Shown here piece by piece: positions 49,874 to 59,302 of a stretch of DNA of 64,000 nucleotides. Both the position numbers and the translations under genes were made by a program. Each line of letters opens with the position of its first letter. The first letter of the stretch is position 1. The stretch comes from Mycobacterium marinum (GTDB lineage: Bacteria > Actinomycetota > Actinomycetes > Mycobacteriales > Mycobacteriaceae), in the NCBI RefSeq assembly GCF_003391395.1, contig NZ_CP024190.1:6138001-6202000 (forward strand), given 5' to 3'. Under the pieces are notes generated by a model. That model searched no databases. It worked only from the letters and a program-made list of their open reading frames with translations, and was not told the DNA's origin.

Positions 49874-51678
49874 TCACTGCTTGCGGTAGAGCGAATCGAT
49901 CTCGCCGGCGAATCGTTCGGCGACCACGTTGCGCTTCACCTTCAGCGTGGGGGTCAGCTCACCGGTGAGGACGGTGAAGTCCACCGGCAGGATGCAGAAC
50001 TTGCGGATTGATTCCGCTTGGGAGACCACCTGATTAGCCTGTTTGACGGCCTGATCGATCTCGGCGGTGAGGTCGGGGTCATCGATGAGGTCCGCAACCG
50101 AGGCGGCGGCGGCCTTGCTGTGGTGCTGCTTCCAGACCTCGAAGCCTTCCGGATCGATGGCGATCAGCGCGCCGACGAAGGGCCGGTTGTCCCCGACCAC
50201 CATCGCCTGGCTGATCAGCGGGTGCGCCCGCAGCTGGTCTTCGAGGACCGCCGGTGCCACGTTCTTGCCGCCGGCGGTCACGATGATCTCCTTCTTGCGA
50301 CCGACGATCGACAAGAATCCGGCGTCGTCGACCGACCCCAGGTCACCGGTGTGGAACCACCCATCGACGATCGCCTCGGCGGTGGCCTTCTCGTTGTGCC
50401 AATAGCCGGTGAACACCACCCCGCCGCGGACCAGCACCTCGCCGTCCTCGGCGATCGCCATGCTGTTGCCGGGCAACAGGTTTCCGACCGTGCCCACTCG
50501 CTCTTGACCGATCCGGTTGGCGGTGATGGCAGCGCTGGTTTCGGTCAGTCCGTAGCCCTCGTAGATCGTCAGCCCGATGCCGCGGTAGAAGTGACACAAC
50601 CGGGTGCCCAGCGGCGCTCCCCCGGAGACGGCGGCGTGACAATCGCCGCCCAGCGCCGAGCGCAGCTTCTCGTACACCAGCCGATCGAACAGTGCATGCC
50701 GGGCCCGCAGCAACAGGCCGGGGCCGCCGGTGTCCAGCGCCTTACTCCAGGCGATCGCGGTTGCGACGGCGAGATCGAAGATCATGCCCCGGCCGCTGTC
50801 GCGAGCCTTCAACTCGGCGGTGTTGTAGACCTTTTCGAATACCCGGGGCACCGATACCACGACCGTCGGCTTGAAGACGCCCAGCGTCGCCACCAGGTTC
50901 TTGATGTCGCCGGTGTAGCCGATGGTGACTTTGTTGGCGAACGCAGACATCGACAGCGACCGGGCCAGCACGTGGGCCAGCGGCAGAAATACCAGCAGTC
51001 GCTCGCCCTTGCGCAACAGCGTCGGAAAGCATGACGCCGCGCCGCGCGCTTCGTAGAGCAGATTGGAGTGGGTCAGCTGACAGCCCTTCGGGCGCCCGGT
51101 GGTGCCCGAGGTGTAGATCAGTGTCGCCGGGTCGGAGGACCGCAGCGCTGCCAGCCGGTCGTCGAGTTGGTCGCGGGCTACCGATTTCCCTGCCTCGGCG
51201 AGCTCGTCGAGCGCCGCGGGCCCATCGGAGTCGAGGTGCAAGATCTTGCGCAAGCTGGGCAACTCATCGCTGAGTTGCTTGATCAGCTGGGCATGGGCAT
51301 CGGTCTCGGCGACCGCCAATACCGCCCCCGAATCCTCCAGGACCCAGCGCACTTGCTCAGCCGAAGACGTGTCGTAGATCGGCACAGTCGGGGCGGTGAC
51401 CTCGAGAGGATCGCGTAGTCGAGGATCACCCACTCGTAGCGAGTGGCCGACAAGATGGCCACCCGATCGCCGGCATTGACCCCCTCGGCGATCAAACCCA
51501 GTGCGGCGGCCCGGATCTGCTGGGCGGCCTGGGCGCAGGTCACGTCCGTCCAGGTGCCGTCGACTAGCCGCTGAAAGATCACATGATCTGGGTCGTCTCG
51601 CTCATGCGTGTACACGCAGCTGGCGACGTTGTCCTCTGCGGTAACGGTGAAATCCGCGGGAACATCCCATTCACGCAT
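49874..51678 (-). pseudogene. Frameshifted long-chain acyl-CoA synthetase (fadD15-like)
   Basis: The combined reading covers a full FadD15-type acyl-CoA ligase. The N-terminus (MREWDVPADFTV to WVILDYAIL) is in one frame and the rest (VPIYDTSSAEQV onward, with YTSGTTGRPKG, GYGLTETSAAI and DGWFHTGDLG) in another. Between the AIL codon and the VPIY codons there are 20 bases (51386-51405) where relatives have 18, so a net 2-base gain breaks the frame. A GGAGAGG precedes the start. Unless the base calls are wrong, full-length enzyme is not made. A 519-codon downstream frame could in principle be expressed from an internal start but would lack the N-terminal domain. Confidence 0.8.
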
Positions 51679-51937
51679 GCTCAGCAACCTCTCCCAAGTC
51701 AGATCCGAAAGTCAGATAGCGGTGCCGGGGCCAAACAACTGAGTCAAGCTCTGTCGGCTCGCACCCATTCGAGATTAGGCGCCCAGCCGCCACCTTCCCA
51801 GTACCGGCTGAAAGCCTACGTTGCGGATCGGCCCTTGCGCCGCCATTCACACTTTGACCTGTAGATATCCAGCCGACCACCGGCCACGCCGACTCTGGTC
51901 CTTGACACGACGCGAGCTTGTGCAGAGTGTCGAGTGC

Positions 51938-52957
51938 ATGTCCGTGGTGCGCGGGACCGGGCTCTCGAACTACCCGAACCTGGTTTCCGAATTGGGCGGA
52001 GACCCGGCGGCGCTGCTGCGCGCGGCCGGTGTCCGCGAGCAAGACGTCGGCAACTACGACGCGTTCATACCGGTGCGCGCGGTCATCCGAGCGATCGAGA
52101 CAGCCGCGGCCGCCACGGGCACGCACGACTTCGGGCGGCAGCTGGCGCAGCGGCAGGGCATCGAGATTCTCGGACCGGTGGGAGTGGCGGCGCGCACCGC
52201 CGCGACGGTGGCGGATGCCCTGATGATCTTTCACACCTTCATGGCCGCCTACAGTCCGGCCATCCACATCGAGATCACGCCGCTGGCCCATACGCAGCGC
52301 TCGTTCGTCGCCATCGAGATTGTGCCCGACGATCCGATCCCCTGCCCGCACACGTTGGAGCTGGCACTGGGCGTCTCGTTGGGGGTGTTCCGTTTGCTGA
52401 TGGGTGCCGACTACACCCCGCTGGCGGTGCATCTGCCGCACGACCCGTTGAGCCCTCCGACCACGTATGTGCGGTATTTCGAGTGCACGCCCCACTTCGC
52501 GGAGCGCCGCAGCGGATTCACGGTGCGCAGCACCGACCTGGTCCGTCCGCTGCATCGCGACGAACTGGCGCACCGCGCGGTGGTCGACTACCTGAGCAGC
52601 ATCACCCCGCTGGGCGCCGGGATCGTCGAATCGGTGCGCACCATGGCCCGCCAGCTGCTGCCCACCGGGGCGGCGACACTCGAGGTGGTCGCCGCGCAAT
52701 TCCACCTGCATCCCAAGACCCTGCAGCGCAGGCTTGCCGACGAATCCACCACCTTCGCCGCACTCATCGACGAGGTGCGCAAGGAGACCGCCGATCGCTA
52801 CCTGCGAACCACCGCCATGAGTCTGTCGCATCTGGCGCGCGAACTCGGCTACGCCGAGCAAAGTGTGCTGACCCGCTCGTGCAAACGCTGGTTCGGAATC
52901 GGGCCGGCCGCCTATCGCGCCAAGACCCGCGTGCGGGCCACCCCGCGACGAGGATAG
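51938..52957 (+). CDS. AraC/XylS-family regulator, Rv3736-like
   Basis: A 339-residue DNA-binding regulator. Residues 1-190 form the arabinose-binding-like regulatory domain of the mycobacterial subfamily (GLSNYPNLVSELGGDPAALLRAAG). The C-terminal helix-turn-helix pair is clear: LEVVAAQFHLHPKTLQRRLADE and LSHLARELGYAEQSVLTRSCKRWFG. The ATG at 51938 is a conservative choice; GTG at 51920 is also in frame and the orthologue may be longer. It lies between the broken fadD gene and the second WS/DGAT gene, so it may control lipid genes, which is not shown. Confidence 0.88.
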   Translation: MSVVRGTGLSNYPNLVSELGGDPAALLRAAGVREQDVGNYDAFIPVRAVIRAIETAAAATGTHDFGRQLAQRQGIEILGPVGVAARTAATVADALMIFHTFMAAYSPAIHIEITPLAHTQRSFVAIEIVPDDPIPCPHTLELALGVSLGVFRLLMGADYTPLAVHLPHDPLSPPTTYVRYFECTPHFAERRSGFTVRSTDLVRPLHRDELAHRAVVDYLSSITPLGAGIVESVRTMARQLLPTGAATLEVVAAQFHLHPKTLQRRLADESTTFAALIDEVRKETADRYLRTTAMSLSHLARELGYAEQSVLTRSCKRWFGIGPAAYRAKTRVRATPRRG

Positions 52958-53048
52958 CCACAACGACTCTTCCGGCATCACCGCCTACCGGACCGCCGCG
53001 AGTGCGGACGGTTCCCAGCCAGCGGGCGACATCGGCGCTCGAGTTACG

Positions 53049-54407
53049 TCACAGCCCGACCGCACGCTCCAGCTCCTTAAGCGAGGTCTCCAGATGTCCG
53101 AGCATCCGCTGCAGATGCGGCACGCTGCTGCGGCAACCGACCAGCCCGAAGTCCAGCCGGTCGGCGGTACTGGTCAACGTGATGTTGAGCGCTTGTCCGT
53201 TGATTGGCAGCGACAGCGGATAGTTGCCGACCAGTCGGGCACCGTTGAAGTATCGAGGCTCCCGGACGCCGGGGACGTTGGAAATGCAGACGTTGAACGG
53301 CGGCGGTGTCACCGTCGACAGACCCGGAAGCGTATTGAGCGCAGCGGGGCTCAGCAGCAGCAGCGACAGTGCCAACGCCTGCGCTCGGGGCAGTTGTGCC
53401 AGCACCTTCTTGTTGTCGCGCATCGAGGCGTGGATGACGGCCAAGCGCTGCGCCGGATCGTCAAGATGTGTCGCCAAGTTGCACAACACCGCACCGACCA
53501 TGTTGCCCCCGACCGAATCACGCTCGGTGCGCAGGCTGACCGGAACCATCGCCACCAGCGGTGCGTCGGGCAACGCGTCGTTGTCTTCCAGGTAGCAGCG
53601 CAGCGCACCCGCGCACATCGCCAGCACGACGTCGTTGAGGCTCACTCCCGCAGCGTTTTTGACCGTCTCGACGCGGTCGATGTCCCATGACTGCGCGGCG
53701 CAGCGCCGCGCTCCGCCGATGGCGACATTGAGCATGGTGCGCGGCGTTGCGAACGGCAACGTCAGCTGCTGTTCCAATAGCGCGGACCGCGCCAGGCGCA
53801 GTGACGAAGGAGCCAGCCCCGCAACCGATCCGAGCATCCCGCCGAGTTGGCGCAGCGGGCCGGGCCGGGTCTGAACCCGGCGCGGCCGCTCCGGCGCCGG
53901 CGACCAGGTAGCGCGGAAGTTGGTGTCAGCGGGATCGGCCGGAAGCGACCGGCGCATCAGCGCGAGTCCGGAGACGCCGTCGATCAGCGCGTGGTGCATC
54001 TTCGAGTAGATCGCAAAGCGCCCGTCGTTGAGGCCTTCGATGACGTGTGTCTCCCACAACGGACGATGACGATCGAGCAGGTGGGCATGCAGCCTCGAGG
54101 TCAGTTCCAGCAGCTCACGCACCCGCCCCGGAGCCGGCAGGGCCGAACGCCGCACGTGAAAGCCGAAGTCGATGTCATCGTCGACCGACCAGCCCAGATT
54201 GGTGAGCACGCCCTGAAACGATGCGGGGCGCTTGCGGAACAGCGGGGCCACCTCGCGGCAGTCGAGCATCGCCTGGTGAGTCTCACGCACGAATGCCCGT
54301 CCCGCCCCCTCGGGAGGTTCGAACAGTTGCAGCGCACCGACATGCAGCGGATGCTCGCGCGACTCTGCTGACAAGAACAGCGCGTCAACCGGTGACATCA
54401 GTTCCAT
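53049..54407 (-). CDS. WS/DGAT acyltransferase (copy 2), Rv3740c-like
   Basis: A 452-residue paralogue of the copy at 45799, starting MELMSPVDALFLSAESREHP against MELMMPTDSMFLFVESREHP there. Active-site HHALIDG is retained near residue 137, and ISNVPGVREPRY near 368. The N-terminal DALFLSAESREHPLHVGALQLFEPPEG is almost identical in pattern in the two copies. It follows the Baeyer-Villiger monooxygenase gene by 43 bases on the same strand, the same partnership as Rv3740c with Rv3741c/Rv3742c. Confidence 0.92.
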   Translation of the reverse strand: MELMSPVDALFLSAESREHPLHVGALQLFEPPEGAGRAFVRETHQAMLDCREVAPLFRKRPASFQGVLTNLGWSVDDDIDFGFHVRRSALPAPGRVRELLELTSRLHAHLLDRHRPLWETHVIEGLNDGRFAIYSKMHHALIDGVSGLALMRRSLPADPADTNFRATWSPAPERPRRVQTRPGPLRQLGGMLGSVAGLAPSSLRLARSALLEQQLTLPFATPRTMLNVAIGGARRCAAQSWDIDRVETVKNAAGVSLNDVVLAMCAGALRCYLEDNDALPDAPLVAMVPVSLRTERDSVGGNMVGAVLCNLATHLDDPAQRLAVIHASMRDNKKVLAQLPRAQALALSLLLLSPAALNTLPGLSTVTPPPFNVCISNVPGVREPRYFNGARLVGNYPLSLPINGQALNITLTSTADRLDFGLVGCRSSVPHLQRMLGHLETSLKELERAVGL

Positions 54408-54450
54408 CGTCTTGTTACTCCTCGTGGTGGCTCGGCCCGTCTGCGGGCAG

Positions 54451-55950
54451 TCAGCCCGTCAAGGCCAGCGGGGGTGTGTCGGCGGCGGCCGACGCACTGA
54501 ATTGCAGGTGGTCATCGTCGACCGGACCTTCGCGCAACGTCGCGCGGTCTGCGCGGTAGTCCATGCAGGTCCGCCATGGGCCCTCGGTGCCCTGGTGGGG
54601 GAACGCGGCGGCGGCACGCTTGACGTATCCGGCGGTGATCTCCAGCAGCGGCCTGGTCGGCATCGACGCGGGCGCGTGCGGGCGACATATGTTGTGACCG
54701 TTGGCATCCATGTGGGCCAGCAGTCGGCAGAAGTGCTCGCACACCAGCCCGACCTTGAGCGTCCATGACGAGTTGGTGTAGCCGAAGACGTAGCCGAAGT
54801 TGGGGACGTCGCTGAGCAGGAAACCCTTGAAGGCCACCTTCTGCGAGACATCGACGGGTTCACCGTCGACCGACAGGCCGATGCCGCCGAAGGCGAGCAG
54901 GTTCAGGCCGGTGGCGGTGACGATGATGTCGGCTTCCAATTCACGCCCGGACTGCAGCCGGATACCGCGCTCGGTGAACGTCTCGATCTGGTCGGTGACC
55001 ACCGAGGCCCGCCCGTCGCGGATGGCCTGGAACATGTCGGCGTCCGGCACGGCGCACAGCCGTTGATCCCAGGGGTTGTAGTCGGGCCGGAAATGCTCGT
55101 CTACCGGATACCCGGTTGGCAGCAGCCGGGCGTTGAGATGGCGGATGACTCGCCGCGCCGCCCCGGGGTAGCGCTGGCAGAAGTGCCACACGAGTCGTTG
55201 CTTGGCGACATTCTTCTTGCGGGTGAGGGCGTAGGCCCGCTTCCGGCCGACCAGCTTGGGCAACGTGTTGGCGATGCGGTCCTTGGACGGCACCGGAATG
55301 ATGTAGGTCGGCGACCGCTGCAGCATCGTCACGTGGCCGGCGGTCTCGGCCATGGCCGGCACCAAGGTGACCGCCGTCGCGCCGCTACCGATGATCAGCA
55401 CCCGCTTGCCCCGGTAGTCCAGGTTTTCGGGCCAGTGTTGCGGGTGCACCACCTGGCCGGCAAAGCGCTCGCGGCCGGGGAACTCCGGTGTGTAGCCCTC
55501 GTCGTACCGGTAATAGCCGCTGGCGCAGAAGAACCATTCGCAGCTCATGGTCACGCGTTCGCCGGAGTAGAGGCGCTCGATCGTGACCCGCCAACGCGCA
55601 TCCCGGGTAGACCAGGCCGCCTCTATCACCTTGTGCCCGAAGCGGATCGCCCGTGCGAGGCTATTCTCTGCGACCGTCTCCCGAAGGTAGGACATGATGG
55701 CGCCGGCACTGGCGATCGCCTTCTCGTTTTCCCAGGCCTTGAACTCGTAGCTGAACGTGTGCAGATCGGAGTCCGAACGAATCCCGGGGTACCGGAACAA
55801 GTCCCAGGTTCCGCCGATGTCGTTGCGCGCCTCGACGATTGCAAACGTCTTTGCCGGCTGATGTTCCTGCAGGTAGTAAGCCGCGCCGATGCCCGAGATC
55901 CCGGCACCGACGATCAACACGTCGACGTGTTCGATGCTGCTGGAGTTCAT
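54451..55950 (-). CDS. Baeyer-Villiger monooxygenase (EthA-type), intact
   Basis: A 499-residue FAD- and NADPH-dependent monooxygenase. FAD loop GAGISGIGAAYYLQ is at residues about 14-27, then GGTWDLFRYPGIRSDSD. The Baeyer-Villiger fingerprint FxGxxxHxxxW is exact (FAGQVVHPQHWPE), followed by NADPH loop IGSGATAVTLVPA. Overall it reads closest to EthA of M. tuberculosis, the thioamide prodrug activator. In M. tuberculosis the equivalent place has two short genes (Rv3741c, Rv3742c); here the frame is whole. The start MNSSSIEH gives the usual length. Confidence 0.9.
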   Translation of the reverse strand: MNSSSIEHVDVLIVGAGISGIGAAYYLQEHQPAKTFAIVEARNDIGGTWDLFRYPGIRSDSDLHTFSYEFKAWENEKAIASAGAIMSYLRETVAENSLARAIRFGHKVIEAAWSTRDARWRVTIERLYSGERVTMSCEWFFCASGYYRYDEGYTPEFPGRERFAGQVVHPQHWPENLDYRGKRVLIIGSGATAVTLVPAMAETAGHVTMLQRSPTYIIPVPSKDRIANTLPKLVGRKRAYALTRKKNVAKQRLVWHFCQRYPGAARRVIRHLNARLLPTGYPVDEHFRPDYNPWDQRLCAVPDADMFQAIRDGRASVVTDQIETFTERGIRLQSGRELEADIIVTATGLNLLAFGGIGLSVDGEPVDVSQKVAFKGFLLSDVPNFGYVFGYTNSSWTLKVGLVCEHFCRLLAHMDANGHNICRPHAPASMPTRPLLEITAGYVKRAAAAFPHQGTEGPWRTCMDYRADRATLREGPVDDDHLQFSASAAADTPPLALTG

Positions 55951-56255
55951 TTTCGCGTGTCCTGTTCGGGTTGGCTGGCCCCACGGACCGCATTGTCCGC
56001 AGGGCGGTGGTTGAACCACCAAGAACACTTTGCGGCAGGACACGGCCCTCAGTCTTGACAGCAAGCGACAACTTTTTGACCATCAAGGACACCGGGTACC
56101 GACTAGGTCACAGCAGGTCGGTGGTGGTTTTCAACCCCGCGTCGCGGAGCGCCCGGGCCCCTTCCCCTGCCGCCGGTGCACCCGCAGCGCGCCGCCCGCC
56201 GCCGTCGTTGACAGTGCCCGCCATATCGACATACCGTGCGTTTGGGAGGTCGCCG
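55951..56255. other. 305-bp divergent promoter region
   Basis: This lies between the monooxygenase gene and the second DapB-like gene, which are transcribed away from each other. I see no gene. It should hold both promoters; a convincing -10/-35 pair was not found by eye. GGGAGG at 56244-56249 is the ribosome binding site of the right-hand gene. Confidence 0.6.
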
Positions 56256-57341
56256 ATGAGTGGTCCCGCCAAGCTTCGAGTCATCCAATGGGCGACCGGG
56301 GGCGTTGGTAAGGCCGCCATCGAGTGCATACTCAATCACCCGCAGCTCGAGCTGGCCGGTTGCTGGGTGCACAGCGCGGCCAAGCACGGCCTCGACGTCG
56401 GAACGATCATCGGCGCGGCCCGGCTTGGCGTTACCGCCACCAACGACGTCGACGAGTTGCTAGCGCTGGACGCCGACTGCGTCATGTACAGCCCGCTGGT
56501 CGCCGATGAGCAAGACGTCAAAGCGATTCTGCGCTCGGGCAAGAACGTGGTCTCCCCGGTTGGCTGGGTTTATCCCGACCTCAGCAAACCGCGCGTCAAA
56601 GCGGTCGCCGATGCGGCGGTTGCCGGCGGGGTGACACTGCACGGGTCAGGCATCCACCCTGGCGGTATCACCGAACGATTTCCGCTGATGGTCTCCTCGC
56701 TCTCGTCCGCGATCACCCATGTCCGCGCCGAGGAGTTCTCCGACATCCGCACCTACAACGCGCCGGATGTGGTGCGCGACATCATGGGATTCGGCGTGCC
56801 CCCTGCCCAAGCCATGCAGGGACCGATGGCGGCGCTGCTCGAATCCGGATTCAAGATGTCGGTACGAATGATCGCCGACCACATGGGATTTCACATCGAC
56901 CCAACGATCAGAGCGACACACGAGATCGCCGTGGCGACCTCCGACCTCGCCTCCGATGTGCTGCCCATCGCCGCGGGCACCGTCGCCGGCCGCAAGTTCC
57001 GCTGGCAGGCACTCGCCGACGGAAAGCCGGTGATCACCGCCGCGGTCAACTGGCTGATGGGGCAGGCCGACATGGACCCGGACTGGTCGTTCGGGGAGCG
57101 CGGCGAACGTTTCGAGATCGAGATCACCGGCGACCCGAGCGTGAGTCTGGTGTTCAAAGGCCTGCAGCCAACATCGATTGCCGAAGGGCTGCAACGAAAC
57201 CCCGGCGTCGTCGCGACCGCCAATCACTGCGTCAACGCCATCCCCGTTGTCTGCGCCGCCGATCCCGGCATCGCGACCTACCTGGATCTGCCGCTGTTCG
57301 CCGGCCGGCCGGCACGAGCCAGTCGAGGTCCCGAGCGGTGA
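56256..57341 (+). CDS. DapB-fold NAD(P)-dependent oxidoreductase (copy 2)
   Basis: A 361-residue paralogue of the gene at 26726. Nucleotide loop VIQWATGGVGKAAIE is at residues about 9-23; other family points are GSGIHPGGI near 125 and the C-terminal HCVNAIPVVCAADPGI. The substrate is unknown. GGGAGG lies 6 nt before the ATG. Its stop overlaps the next start by GTGA, so it is made together with the SDR that follows, unlike the copy at 26726 which stands alone. Confidence 0.85.
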   Translation: MSGPAKLRVIQWATGGVGKAAIECILNHPQLELAGCWVHSAAKHGLDVGTIIGAARLGVTATNDVDELLALDADCVMYSPLVADEQDVKAILRSGKNVVSPVGWVYPDLSKPRVKAVADAAVAGGVTLHGSGIHPGGITERFPLMVSSLSSAITHVRAEEFSDIRTYNAPDVVRDIMGFGVPPAQAMQGPMAALLESGFKMSVRMIADHMGFHIDPTIRATHEIAVATSDLASDVLPIAAGTVAGRKFRWQALADGKPVITAAVNWLMGQADMDPDWSFGERGERFEIEITGDPSVSLVFKGLQPTSIAEGLQRNPGVVATANHCVNAIPVVCAADPGIATYLDLPLFAGRPARASRGPER

Positions 57342-58111
57342 GCTACTCGCATCCGGAATCACTACGGGGGCATGTCGCGATTGTCACCGGCGCCGCCCGC
57401 GGGGTCGGCAAGGGCGTCGCGGCCGCGCTCCTCGAACGTGGCGCCGCGGTGCTGCTGGTCGACATCCTCGACCAGGCCCTGGCCGCCACCACCGCCGAAC
57501 TCGATTCGACGGGTCGCGCCGAAATGCTGGTCGCCGACCTGCGCGATCCCGACAGCGCGCAGCGGATCGTCGCGGCCGCGGTCGACGCCTTCGGCACGGT
57601 ACACGGCCTGGTCAACAACGCCATCGCGACCAACGAGCCCAAACCATTCGTCGAGATCACCACCGAGGATCTGGCCCTGGACCATGACGTCGGCCCGCGG
57701 GCGACGTTTCTGCTGATGCAAGCGGTGTACCCGGTGATGGTCGAGGCTGGCGGGGGCTCGATCGTGAACCTGGGCTCAGGAACCGGCACCGGCGGGGAAG
57801 CCAAGTGGGGTGGCTATGCCGCGGCCAAGGAGGCGATCCGCGGATTGTCGAAAGTCGCCGCGCTGGAGTGGGGGCGCGACAACATCCGCGTCAATGTCAT
57901 CTGCCCGTTCGCCGAGTCGGACGGGGTCAAGCTCTGGAAGCAGTTCGCCCCCGATGACTACGCCAAGGCACTGCGTCGGGTTCCGATGCGGCGCATCGGC
58001 GATGTTCGCACCGACGTGGGGGCGCTGGTGGCGTTTCTGCTGAGCACCGATGCCTCCTTCATCACCGCGCAGACGATTCACGTCGACGGCGGAACCGGCT
58101 GTTTCCGATAG
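57338..58111 (+). CDS. Classical SDR (FabG-like)
   Basis: A 257-residue short-chain dehydrogenase. TGAARGVGKG is the cofactor motif (TGxxxGxG, residues 17-26), NNAI the structural site at 91-94, the catalytic Ser region NLGSGTG, and YAAAKEAIRG holds Tyr/Lys (YxxxK). GTG start, overlapping the DapB-like stop. Together they suggest a two-step oxidoreduction of one substrate, which remains unidentified. Confidence 0.88.
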   Translation: MSYSHPESLRGHVAIVTGAARGVGKGVAAALLERGAAVLLVDILDQALAATTAELDSTGRAEMLVADLRDPDSAQRIVAAAVDAFGTVHGLVNNAIATNEPKPFVEITTEDLALDHDVGPRATFLLMQAVYPVMVEAGGGSIVNLGSGTGTGGEAKWGGYAAAKEAIRGLSKVAALEWGRDNIRVNVICPFAESDGVKLWKQFAPDDYAKALRRVPMRRIGDVRTDVGALVAFLLSTDASFITAQTIHVDGGTGCFR

Positions 58112-58145
58112 CCGCCCGGTGCGCGCGGACGCACTGCCCTGCCGG

Positions 58146-59180
58146 TCATGACGGTGGCCGCCGAACCGCCTGCGGGTTGGCGATCCGGACCGGGGCGCCG
58201 TCCAGCCAGGCGACCACCGCTTCCACGGTGTCGGCGTAGCAGGCACTCAGCATTTCGCGGGTGACATACCCGAGGTGGGGCGACAGGGTCACGTTCGGCA
58301 ACGATCGCAACCGGTGATCGACCGGAAGCGGCTCCACGTCATAGACATCGAGTCCGGCTCCGGCGATTCGCCCGGCCTCGAGCGCACCGATCAGCGCGCC
58401 CTCGTCGACGATCGGGCCCCGGGACGTGTTGATCAGGTAGCCGCCGGGCTTCATCGCCGCCAGCTCGCCCGCGCCGACCAAGGCCCTGGTGCGCTCCGAA
58501 AGCACCACGTGGATGGACACCACATCGGATTGGGCGAAAAGCACCGGCTTGTCCACCCGGCGCACGCCGTGGACCGCGGCGGCCTCCTCGGTGAGATTCT
58601 GGCTCCAAGCGATGACGTCCATCCCGAACGCCTTCGCGTATTCGGCCATCCGCTTGCCCACCCGGCCGAGACCGAGCAGTCCGAGCGTCTTGCCGGACAG
58701 CGTCATACCCGTGGTGGTCTGCCAGCCACCCGCACGCAGCCGACGATGCTCTTCGGCCAGGTTGCGCACCGTCGCGATCAGCAGCCCCCAGGCAAACTCA
58801 GCGGTGGCGTCGCGCGCGGCCCTGAACCGGGGATGGGCGAAGTTCGAATGAGCGACCAGCACCCCGCGCTCGGTGGCCGCGGCCAGGTCCAGGTTGGGCA
58901 GGTTCATGCCGACGATGGTGATCAGCTTCAGGCGCGGCAACCGCTCGAGCAGCGAGCGCGGAAAGGCCATCCGCTCGCGCATGGTGCACACCACGTCGAA
59001 GTCCGCCAGCGCCTCGGCGGCCTCGGCCTGGCCAAGATGGCGATCGAAAACGGTGAGCGTGGCCCTGCCCCGCACCGGTGACCAGTCGGCGAGGTCGGTG
59101 GCCACGCGCGCGTAGTCGTCGAGAATCGCCACCCGGGGCACGTGGTCTTGGCCGAAGCCATGCGATGCCGGCTGGCTCAT
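58146..59180 (-). CDS. D-2-hydroxyacid dehydrogenase
   Basis: A 344-residue enzyme of the D-isomer-specific 2-hydroxyacid dehydrogenase family. NAD-binding GLLGLGRVGKRMAEYA (GxGxxG, about residues 185-200), NTSRGPIVDEGAL with the conserved Arg, the Glu in VYDVEPLP and catalytic His in LSPHLGYVT are all present. The reaction is reversible oxidation of a D-2-hydroxyacid to the 2-oxoacid; the specific substrate is not readable. AGGGG lies 7 nt before the ATG MSQPASHG. It is divergent from the Pls-like gene. Confidence 0.88.
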   Translation of the reverse strand: MSQPASHGFGQDHVPRVAILDDYARVATDLADWSPVRGRATLTVFDRHLGQAEAAEALADFDVVCTMRERMAFPRSLLERLPRLKLITIVGMNLPNLDLAAATERGVLVAHSNFAHPRFRAARDATAEFAWGLLIATVRNLAEEHRRLRAGGWQTTTGMTLSGKTLGLLGLGRVGKRMAEYAKAFGMDVIAWSQNLTEEAAAVHGVRRVDKPVLFAQSDVVSIHVVLSERTRALVGAGELAAMKPGGYLINTSRGPIVDEGALIGALEAGRIAGAGLDVYDVEPLPVDHRLRSLPNVTLSPHLGYVTREMLSACYADTVEAVVAWLDGAPVRIANPQAVRRPPS

Positions 59181-59302
59181 TTCCAGGCCCCTATCAGCTA
59201 TCGACTCGTGTACCGCCCCCTCGCCACTGCATTGTGCCCGGCCCGGCGGCGCATCACCGTGGCGCTCGAGCGGCAATCTCGCCACAGTTGAGTAGGGTTC
59301 CT

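Noticed and set aside
49874..51678. Programmed ribosomal frameshifting in the fadD15-like gene
   Set aside because: No slippery heptamer or downstream hairpin is evident and relatives are in one frame; a mutation or sequencing error is simpler.
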